This document shows, one piece after another, positions 8,015-14,066 of a stretch of 64,000 nt of DNA. Made by a program: the position numbers and the translations under genes. The notes beneath the pieces are model-generated. The model did not search any database, was not told the DNA's origin, and saw nothing but the letters and a program-made list of their open reading frames with translations. Numbering within the stretch: the first letter of the stretch is position 1; every line of letters starts with the position of its first letter. Source of the DNA: Saccharospirillaceae bacterium (GTDB taxonomy: Bacteria > Pseudomonadota > Gammaproteobacteria > Pseudomonadales > Oceanobacteraceae); assembly GCA_021208685.1 (NCBI GenBank), contig JAJOJJ010000027.1, positions 62,001 to 126,000 of the forward strand, read 5' to 3'.

Positions 8015-8836
8015 TTAATACAGCAACGTCAGACCCAGGCTTAAACCATCCAGCACAACCCCATCGGCATTCAGCCGACGATAGCCCAAACGACCAAACA
8101 GCGACTGCTCGCCGTAAACGAACGCTACTTCGGTATCGCCAAGATTCAGATTCCAGCCCGTTAACGAAGCGCGGTGCACATCAATCCACAGCTTATTGCC
8201 CAGCTGAAGATTAAGGCCGGAATACAATGCGATATCGTTATGCTCTGCATTGCCGCTCAACTTGTAACTGCCCAACCCCAGATGCAGCTCCAGCCTGCCA
8301 CCATAAAACAGCCGGTAAAGAATACCTTTTTGCTGAATCCGCATAGAATCGTCAGCCTCATACTCACCATAAAGTGAATTACGGTAAAACACGCTGGCAC
8401 TGCCATAACCGCCTTCAAGCCGCAGATCATTCCAATAAACATCCGTTCCTGAACCGCTGTTGATATCGGCTCTCAGCAGCGGAATGGCGAATGCCGACGA
8501 AGATTCTTCGCCCTCAGGTAACTGCCCGTCCCAACGCTCATCTGATTTTTGCTGGCTGCCCTCCTGACCGTAAGCCAGAATGGCAATGGTTGCTTCAACC
8601 ATAAACCTGGCAACCGGCCGCAGTAATGCATACGCCAGATCGTCACCTAATCCGGAATCACCGCCTGAATCCGATCCGGAGCCTGAAGAGGAATGTCCGC
8701 CGGAGGATCGGGTCGTTGCCGATTCTTCAAACTTATCCAGTTTACCCGCCATTGCGGAGGAGGCTGCCATCCACAGCAAAGATAAGCCAATAAGTCTTAA
8801 GATTGTGTGCGTCAATACGAGTCCCTTCGCACTCAA
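8015..8836 (-). CDS. secreted protein of unknown function, predicted outer-membrane beta-rich
   Basis: A 273-aa protein with no family I recognise. It begins with a signal peptide (hydrophobic core LIGLSLLWMAASSAMA, about residues 15-30). A Ser/Gly-rich flexible linker follows at about 43-62 (SSGGHSSSGSGSDSGGDSG) and then a hydrophobic stretch ALLRPVARFMVEATIAILAYG. The C-terminal 170 residues are rich in alternating polar/aromatic strands (LYRLFYGGRLELHLGLGSYKL, VAFVYGEQSLFGRLGYRRL) and end LGLTLLY. This looks like a small outer-membrane barrel, possibly of 8 strands. The neighbours on the same strand are acetyltransferases with no obvious link. It is expressed alone or after the GNAT pair, only 6 bp downstream. 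Confidence 0.7.
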   Translation of the reverse strand: MSAKGLVLTHTILRLIGLSLLWMAASSAMAGKLDKFEESATTRSSGGHSSSGSGSDSGGDSGLGDDLAYALLRPVARFMVEATIAILAYGQEGSQQKSDERWDGQLPEGEESSSAFAIPLLRADINSGSGTDVYWNDLRLEGGYGSASVFYRNSLYGEYEADDSMRIQQKGILYRLFYGGRLELHLGLGSYKLSGNAEHNDIALYSGLNLQLGNKLWIDVHRASLTGWNLNLGDTEVAFVYGEQSLFGRLGYRRLNADGVVLDGLSLGLTLLY

Positions 8837-8842
8837 TTCAAA

Positions 8843-9373
8843 TCAGTCTGTCGATAATCTGGAGTACAACGCCAGACCGACACTGGTGTCGTTATATTCA
8901 ATCTGAGCCGGCAGGCAACCTTCGTAGTGAAAACCCAGTTGCTGCAGCAGCGTTTCGTGCGACTCAGAACCGGCACGCAGACGCATTTCAATACGGTGCA
9001 GACCGAGTTCAGCAAAACAGAAATTCAGGACGGCGGGCAGCACTTCCTGCAATACCGGAAGGTCGGCTCCATCCGTTAATTCCCACTGTAATTGCGCACT
9101 GCTCAGCATCCAGTTAATTTTCTGAATGCCAATGCGCGCCAGCAGCTGTTTGTCATACAGACCCTCCACCAGCCAGAAAGCAGCTTCTCGGGTCTCAAAA
9201 CGCATGGCCATACGGCGCAGTTCATCCAGCGCCTGCGCTTCGACACTCATGGCTAAGCGCGGAATATGGTCAACACGCGTCTGTTCTTTTAACAAACTGA
9301 ACAGGGCCGGGCCATCCTGATCCACGAGCGGCAGACGCAGAGTGAAATTACCGGCCGGAAAATTCCAGTTCAT
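8843..9373 (-). CDS. GNAT-family N-acetyltransferase
   Basis: A 176-aa protein with the RimJ/RimL-like GNAT layout: an N-terminal strand FTLRLPLVDQDGPALFSLL, a central sheet, and a C-terminal part FCFAELGLHRIEMRLRAGSESHETLLQQLGFHYEGCL. That last stretch carries the typical N-x-x-S-x-x-x-L-x-x-x-G-F-x-x-E/K-G acceptor-side motif, here SESHETLLQQLGFHYEG. Acetyl-CoA-dependent acetylation of a protein N-terminus or small amine is expected, but the substrate cannot be read from sequence. Its start overlaps the stop of the upstream acetyltransferase gene by 4 bp, so the two are translationally coupled. Confidence 0.85.
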   Translation of the reverse strand: MNWNFPAGNFTLRLPLVDQDGPALFSLLKEQTRVDHIPRLAMSVEAQALDELRRMAMRFETREAAFWLVEGLYDKQLLARIGIQKINWMLSSAQLQWELTDGADLPVLQEVLPAVLNFCFAELGLHRIEMRLRAGSESHETLLQQLGFHYEGCLPAQIEYNDTSVGLALYSRLSTD

Positions 9374-9987
9374 AGGTCATCTCCGTTGTTATTGTCTGCC
9401 GCATTCAGATTCTGACCGGGGTTAATCGCACCATGTTCACCGAGGCGTCCGGCTACCGGCTTTTGCTTATCCAGTACGCAATTAAATTGCACCACATCGG
9501 CGAAAGTTTGCTCCCCCGTGCGCCAGGCGTCACGCATCAGCGCGCTTTGCTGAAAACCCAGATCAGTGAGCATGGTTTTAATGGCGTCGTTCTGCCCGTC
9601 AATCCACTGATAACCAAAATTACGCAGATGATATTTATCGGCCATAAAATCCATACACACTTTTAACGCAGCACGGCGCTTTCCCAGTGTTAATTGCGGC
9701 AAACCATCGACACGCAACATCGTACGCAATAACGATGGCTGCCAGTCAAAAGCGCTGACCATGCCAATAATGTGATCATCCACGTCCAGCGCCCACATCA
9801 TGCCGCGCTGAGTCGCCGCCATCTGCACGCTCAGATCCACCATACGGACCAGATTGTCTTTATTATCCAGCACCCGCTGACCGGGTAATTCCGGTTGCTG
9901 ATACAGCGCGAATAATGCGTCCACGTCATCGTAGGTCAGCGGTCGTACACGACCGCCATCAAAGGATAATTCGGGGGTAAATTTCAT
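9370..9987 (-). CDS. GNAT-family N-acetyltransferase
   Basis: A 205-aa protein of the GNAT fold: RVRPLTYDDVDALFALYQQPEL at the N-terminus, a central strand IIGMVSAFDW, and a C-terminal part with NDAIKTMLTDLGFQQSALMRDAW matching the GNAT motif B region. The last 35 residues (from about 170) are polar and low in structure. It lies between dnaB, with a terminator in the 50-bp gap, and a second GNAT gene that it overlaps by ATGA. The pair probably arose by duplication and then diverged; identity between them is low by eye. The substrate is unknown. Confidence 0.82.
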   Translation of the reverse strand: MKFTPELSFDGGRVRPLTYDDVDALFALYQQPELPGQRVLDNKDNLVRMVDLSVQMAATQRGMMWALDVDDHIIGMVSAFDWQPSLLRTMLRVDGLPQLTLGKRRAALKVCMDFMADKYHLRNFGYQWIDGQNDAIKTMLTDLGFQQSALMRDAWRTGEQTFADVVQFNCVLDKQKPVAGRLGEHGAINPGQNLNAADNNNGDDL

Positions 9988-10004
9988 GCAGATATCCAGA
10001 AGAT

Positions 10005-10035
10005 AAAATCCGCCTGCCGCTGCTGGCGGATTTTT
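10005..10035 (-). terminator. rho-independent terminator after dnaB
   Basis: On the minus strand AAATCCGCC-N10-GGCGGATTT is followed by TAT; the arms are at 10006-10014 and 10025-10033. It lies between the dnaB stop and the GNAT gene start. Confidence 0.75.
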
Positions 10036-10037
10036 AA

Positions 10038-11438
10038 TTAATACTCATCATCGCCGCCGTCATAAGGACGGGCCAGATTCTCAAAGCGGGTGTATTTGCC
10101 GATAAAGGCCAGACGGTCAATACCAATCGGTCCGTTACGGTGTTTACCGGTAATAATTTCAGCGACGCCTTTGTCCGGCGTATCTTCGTTATACACTTCG
10201 TCGCGGTAAATAAACTGAATGATATCGGCATCCTGCTCGATCGCACCGGATTCCCGCAGGTCGGAACTGACCGGACGTTTATTCGGTCGCTGCTCTAACG
10301 AGCGATTAAGCTGTGACAGGGCAATCATCGGACAATTAAATTCTTTGGCGATCACTTTCAGGGTGCGCGAAATTTCCGAAATTTCCTGAGTACGGCCTTC
10401 CGACGGCCCGGATACCCGCATGAGCTGCAGGTAATCGACCATGATCAGCGCCAGATCGTTGTTGTTTTCACGGTAGACCTTACGCGCACGGGCGCGCATT
10501 TCCTGCGGCGTCAGTGCCGGTGTGTCGTCGATGTACAGCGGCAGGTCTTTTAACAGATTGACCGCCGCCGATAATTTCGGCCAGTCTTCGTCGATTAATT
10601 TACCGGAGCGGATGCGGGTCTGATCGATCTTGCCAATGGACGACAGCATACGCATCACGATGGATTCCGATGGCATCTCCAGACTGAACACCAGGCAGGG
10701 CCGCTTGGTTGCCAGCAGCGCATTTTCAACCAGGTTCATGGCGTAGGTGGTTTTACCCATCGACGGACGCGCGGCAACAATCACCAGATCCGCTTTCTGC
10801 CAGCCGGAAGTACGGTTGTCGATCTCATGAAAACCGCTGGTGATACCGGTCAGACCATCGGGCTGATTGAACATCTGATCAAGCTGTTCAAGGGTATTTT
10901 TCAGAATCGGAGCCACCAGCTGAGGACCACCGTCTTTGCGGCTGCCTTCGGCAATCTGGGCGATGGCTTTTTCGGCATCGGAGACCAGCGTCAGCGAGGT
11001 TTCGCCTTCCGGCTCGTAGGCTTTGGCCATAATGTCGGCAGCGGCTTCGATCAGGCGGCGCTGCTGTGCACGCTCGCGCACAATCTCGGCGTAGGCAGCG
11101 CAGTTATCGATCGACGGTGTCATATCGACCAGACGGCTAAGATAAGCAGCGCCTCCGACACCGTCGAGCTTGCCGCGTTCTTCCAGTTCTTCAGCAACCG
11201 TCACCACGTCGATGGGCTGCTCCTGATCCACCAGATGCCGGATGGCACGGAAAATCAGACGATGATCGTGGCGGTAAAAGTCGTTGTCCTGCAGGGTTTC
11301 AGCCACACGTTCCCAGGCACGCTCATCCAGCATCAGCGATCCCAGCACCGACTGTTCGGCTTCGACCGAATGCGGTGGTGTACGCTGACTGCTTTCCTGC
11401 CTCTGCTCATGTGGCTGCGCAGAATACTCTTCACTCAT
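10038..11438 (-). CDS. dnaB: replicative DNA helicase DnaB
   Basis: Hexameric 5'-3' replication-fork helicase, 466 aa, the normal length. The N-terminal helical domain contains PPHSVEAEQSVLGSLMLDERAWERV. The RecA-like domain carries Walker A at AARPSMGKTTYAMN, a Walker B-type LALIMVDYLQLM and the DnaB signature DLRESGAIEQDADIIQFI, ending with the GKHRNGPIG arginine-finger region. No intein or insertion is present. It follows the rpsF-rpsR-rplI cluster, as in many gammaproteobacteria, but a strong terminator at 11509-11546 separates it from rplI, so it probably has its own promoter in 11439-11508. Confidence 0.98.
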   Translation of the reverse strand: MSEEYSAQPHEQRQESSQRTPPHSVEAEQSVLGSLMLDERAWERVAETLQDNDFYRHDHRLIFRAIRHLVDQEQPIDVVTVAEELEERGKLDGVGGAAYLSRLVDMTPSIDNCAAYAEIVRERAQQRRLIEAAADIMAKAYEPEGETSLTLVSDAEKAIAQIAEGSRKDGGPQLVAPILKNTLEQLDQMFNQPDGLTGITSGFHEIDNRTSGWQKADLVIVAARPSMGKTTYAMNLVENALLATKRPCLVFSLEMPSESIVMRMLSSIGKIDQTRIRSGKLIDEDWPKLSAAVNLLKDLPLYIDDTPALTPQEMRARARKVYRENNNDLALIMVDYLQLMRVSGPSEGRTQEISEISRTLKVIAKEFNCPMIALSQLNRSLEQRPNKRPVSSDLRESGAIEQDADIIQFIYRDEVYNEDTPDKGVAEIITGKHRNGPIGIDRLAFIGKYTRFENLARPYDGGDDEY

Positions 11439-11508
11439 GCAGACGATTCCCGGAGATGATCAGACGATAATGGACGATAGCGACCCGGCTCCACCGGACA
11501 GGCGGGCA

Positions 11509-11546
11509 TAAAAAAGGCACTATCAGCAGGCTGCCAATAGTGCCTT
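11509..11546 (-). terminator. rho-independent terminator of the rpsF-rplI operon
   Basis: On the minus strand AAGGCACTAT pairs with ATAGTGCCTT (plus positions 11537-11546 and 11514-11523), followed by a T-run at 11515-11509. It lies in the rplI-dnaB gap. Confidence 0.85.
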
Positions 11547-11603
11547 ATTATGCTCATCGCTGCCAGACGGCATCCGCCAGACCAGCAACCATAAGCCTCT
11601 GAG

Positions 11604-12050
11604 TTATTCTGCTACGACGTGCAGTTTCAGAGTTGCGTTCACTTCTGCGTGCAGGTGAATCGCGATGTCGAATTCGCCAACAGCGCGGATAGGGCCGTTT
11701 GGCAGGCGCACTTCAGCCTTGCTCACTTCAACGCCAGCCTGAGAAACCAGGTCGGCGATGTCACGGTTGCCCAGAGAACCGAACAGTTTGCCTTCGTCGC
11801 CCGCTTTAACAGCAACAGACAGTTCGATTTCTTCGATTTTTTCTTTACGGGTCTGTGCATCAGCCAGTTTGGCAGCAGCCTGAGCTTCCAGATCAGCGCG
11901 ACGGGCTTCGAAGTGCTCAACGTTGGCTTTGGTTGCAGGAACCGCTTTGCCCTGTGGGAACAGGAAGTTACGGGCATAACCTGGCTTAACATTAACCTGC
12001 TCACCCAGTGAACCCAGGTTGGCTACTTTTTCTAACAGAATAATTTGCAT
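11604..12050 (-). CDS. rplI: 50S ribosomal protein L9
   Basis: Large-subunit protein bL9, 148 aa, full length. It has the N-terminal signature [30 protein letters not shown], the long connecting helix ([23 protein letters not shown]) and the C-terminal RNA-binding domain ending LKLHVVAE. It is last in the rpsF-rpsR-membrane protein-rplI order and begins 24 bp after the membrane-protein stop. It sits before the operon terminator. Confidence 0.98.
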   Translation of the reverse strand: MQIILLEKVANLGSLGEQVNVKPGYARNFLFPQGKAVPATKANVEHFEARRADLEAQAAAKLADAQTRKEKIEEIELSVAVKAGDEGKLFGSLGNRDIADLVSQAGVEVSKAEVRLPNGPIRAVGEFDIAIHLHAEVNATLKLHVVAE

Positions 12051-12074
12051 CTTAAAATCCTCATTACAGGGCGG

Positions 12075-12935
12075 CTATGCATTATCCGCCGTGTCTTTTA
12101 GTCGCGCGCGGATGTTCAGCAGACTATCCAGCAGCGCTACGAAAATTAGTAATGTGTACATGTAAGGCCCGAACAGAATCAGCGCCAGATACACCAGCAA
12201 CATCCAGTTCGGACTGGCCTGTGAAATCTTCACAACACCATGGAACAAGGCCAGACCAGCGATCATTAACGGTACCGTTAATACGGGCGTTAATCCTGCC
12301 AGTTCCGGCTGCAACTGTCCGGCAGTCAGACAAACCAGCACCGCCGGCAAGCTGAAGGCCAGAGGCAAACGCAGCTGTTTAAACTCGGCACCGAAGCCAC
12401 CGGGGTTATACAGTTCACTTTGCCAGTAGCGTCCCAGTAACAGACACAAAGTAAATACCAGCACATGCAGAGCGGCAAGCACTCCATTGATCATCGGTGC
12501 TATCAGGGGTTGCAGATGCGCCAGTAACTCCGGCTGATCTTTTAACGCCCCGCTGACGGCGGTTTCACTGCTGGCCACGACCTGAGGCAAGACCTCAGAT
12601 AACAGCAACGGCAACAACAGATACGCCACCACACCCAGACCACAAGCCAACAGCACCGACCAATCAAGGCGAATGCTGTAGCGCAGCAACGCTGCCATGG
12701 CGCTGGTGCCAATAACAACGAGTAAAGGAGTCGGATCGCCAACAGCGCTCCAGGCGATGGCCGGTAAAACCGCCCATAAAACCACCTGTCCTCCTTCACG
12801 GACACCCTGACGCAGGATAACCAGCGCCAGAATGGCTGCTCCGATCCAGAACAGCAAAGGCACAGCCAGACAGCCACCGGCAGCAATCACTGCCTGCCAG
12901 CGTCCGGTCATAGCCCAACGTGCCAGTGCTTTCAT
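12075..12935 (-). CDS. multi-pass membrane protein of the rpsR-rplI locus (DUF2232/YybS-like)
   Basis: A 286-aa hydrophobic protein with about eight transmembrane helices (for example VLWAVLPAIAWSAV, VLLACGLGVVAYLLLPLLL, VLVFTLCLLLG, ALILFGPYMYTLLIFVALLDSLL). A gene of this kind sits between rpsR and rplI in pseudomonads and relatives, and a YybS-type membrane protein occurs near rplI in other phyla. The function is unproven. The assignment rests on position and topology; I see no catalytic motif. Between it and rpsR lies a 170-bp structured repeat that may lower its expression relative to the ribosomal genes. Confidence 0.8.
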   Translation of the reverse strand: MKALARWAMTGRWQAVIAAGGCLAVPLLFWIGAAILALVILRQGVREGGQVVLWAVLPAIAWSAVGDPTPLLVVIGTSAMAALLRYSIRLDWSVLLACGLGVVAYLLLPLLLSEVLPQVVASSETAVSGALKDQPELLAHLQPLIAPMINGVLAALHVLVFTLCLLLGRYWQSELYNPGGFGAEFKQLRLPLAFSLPAVLVCLTAGQLQPELAGLTPVLTVPLMIAGLALFHGVVKISQASPNWMLLVYLALILFGPYMYTLLIFVALLDSLLNIRARLKDTADNA

Positions 12936-12959
12936 ACTATTAACTCAATTGCGCAAACC

Positions 12960-13131
12960 AAGCGTCGGCGAGGCCGATGAAGCAAGGCGAAAATGCCCCG
13001 GGAAGCGCAGTGTATACGTGATACTTACTCGCTTCGCTCGCCCTACGGGCCGCCTTTTCAGGCGTTCTGGCAAAAGCCAGTGAGCATTCCGAGGGCATTG
13101 TTAACGCCGCAGCACCAACGCAGCCAGCCTG
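12960..13131 (-). repeat. structured intercistronic repeat (family 3, copy A)
   Basis: Non-coding block between rpsR and the membrane-protein gene. It shares the outer words AAGCGT[C/T]GGCGAGGCCGA (12960-12977) and GTGAGCATT...CAACGCAGCCAGC (13080-13128) with the block at 33896-34012. Internal hairpins are dense: CTGGC-TTTT-GCCAG, GCCTGAAAAGGC, GCCCGTAGGGC, and an outer AATGCCC/GGGCATT pair. Read on the transcribed minus strand it starts 12 bp after the rpsR stop. It is probably an RNA-level processing or attenuation element or a repeat that tolerates such sites. Confidence 0.6.
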
Positions 13132-13142
13132 GAAAGGCGAAC

Positions 13143-13373
13143 TCAGTTGTCGTGCTGATCAGTGTACGGCAGCAGAGCAATGTAGCGCGCGCGCTTGATC
13201 GCTGTAGACAGCTGACGCTGATACTTAGCACGGGTACCAGTGATACGGCTTGGTACGATTTTACCCGTTTCAGTGATGTAGCCTTTCAGGGTATCCAGAT
13301 CTTTATAGTCGATCTGGCTTACGCCTTCAGCAGTGAAACGGCAGAACTTACGACGACGGAAAAAACGTGCCAT
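13143..13373 (-). CDS. rpsR: 30S ribosomal protein S18
   Basis: Small-subunit protein bS18, 76 aa. The signature runs [66 protein letters not shown]. It lies 15 bp downstream of rpsF, with which it forms the S6:S18 heterodimer on the 16S rRNA platform. The single Cys in KFCRF is the usual position. Confidence 0.98.
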   Translation of the reverse strand: MARFFRRRKFCRFTAEGVSQIDYKDLDTLKGYITETGKIVPSRITGTRAKYQRQLSTAIKRARYIALLPYTDQHDN

Positions 13374-13388
13374 GACTCAAATCCTCTC

Positions 13389-13817
13389 TTATTCAGCGTT
13401 ATCGTCAGAATCGATCTCGTCAGCGTCATCCGCATCATCCGCAGCGCTTTCAGACTCAGCGCGAGGCTCGGAACGACGACGATCTTCGCGGCTTTCAGCA
13501 GCTTTGATCGGAGAGATTTCGGTGATGGCTTCATCACAACGGATCACCATGTTACGCAGAACAGCGTCGTTGTAACGGAAGTTGGTGGTCAGCTCGTCCA
13601 GAACTTCCTGAGTACATTCGATGTTCATCAGGATGTAGTGGGCTTTATGCACGTCGTTGATTGGGTAAGCCAGGTGACGGCGGCCCCAGTCTTCGAAACG
13701 GTGAATCGTGCCGTTGGCAGCTTCGATTGAGTTTTTGTAACGCTCAACCATTGCAGGTACTTGTTCGCTTTGATCTGGGTGAACCAGAAAAACGATTTCG
13801 TAGTGACGCATTGTCAA
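13389..13817 (-). CDS. rpsF: 30S ribosomal protein S6
   Basis: Small-subunit protein bS6, 142 aa. The core domain runs from [25 protein letters not shown] to about residue 100 ([13 protein letters not shown]). The C-terminal tail, about 40 residues, is charged and ends in a very acidic run ([18 protein letters not shown]). This is longer than in many relatives and recalls the acidic tails that receive poly-glutamate from RimK in E. coli, although no rimK is in this window. The frame could start at MTMRHYE or MRHYE. The upstream leader has a good promoter and a candidate S6:S18-binding hairpin. Confidence 0.97.
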   Translation of the reverse strand: MTMRHYEIVFLVHPDQSEQVPAMVERYKNSIEAANGTIHRFEDWGRRHLAYPINDVHKAHYILMNIECTQEVLDELTTNFRYNDAVLRNMVIRCDEAITEISPIKAAESREDRRRSEPRAESESAADDADDADEIDSDDNAE

Positions 13818-13834
13818 CTCCTTATGGGTAGTCA

Positions 13835-13858
13835 GCCTTCCGGCCCATCCGGTAAGGC
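13835..13858 (-). promoter_or_regulatory. rpsF leader hairpin, candidate S6:S18 autoregulatory site
   Basis: On the minus strand GCCTT-A-CCGG-ATGGG-CCGG-AAGGC forms a 9-bp stem with a bulged A, ending 17 nt before the rpsF start codon. Many bacteria carry an rpsF leader hairpin containing a CCG element that the S6:S18 complex binds. Position and CCGG content fit; identity as that exact motif is inferred. Confidence 0.45.
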
Positions 13859-13910
13859 AAGGAGTCCGTTGTTCGCCCGAAGGCCAATATACGGATAAAA
13901 AGGAGCGCGG

Positions 13911-13939
13911 AGTCTACCAGACCACGCAGGGTGGATCAA
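13911..13939 (-). promoter_or_regulatory. sigma-70 promoter of the rpsF operon
   Basis: Minus-strand -35 TTGATC (13934-13939) and -10 TAGACT (13911-13916) are separated by 17 bp. The -10 is followed by a GC-rich discriminator (CCGCGCTCC), typical of stringently controlled ribosomal promoters. The predicted transcript has a leader of about 90 nt. Confidence 0.6.
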
Positions 13940-14066
13940 TCTTTGTACAACAATCCCACCGCACGCTGATAGCTGAACACTGGCTGAATAAATCCCCGCC
14001 TGACGGTTCACTGTGGGTTCAGTGGCCAGGTTCCACACTGCCTCCGACTTTAACGGAGACTGTTTT

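Noticed and set aside
10827..11459. 210-aa plus-strand ORF opposite dnaB
   Set aside because: It lies wholly antisense to a fully conserved dnaB; its composition is that of a complement frame.
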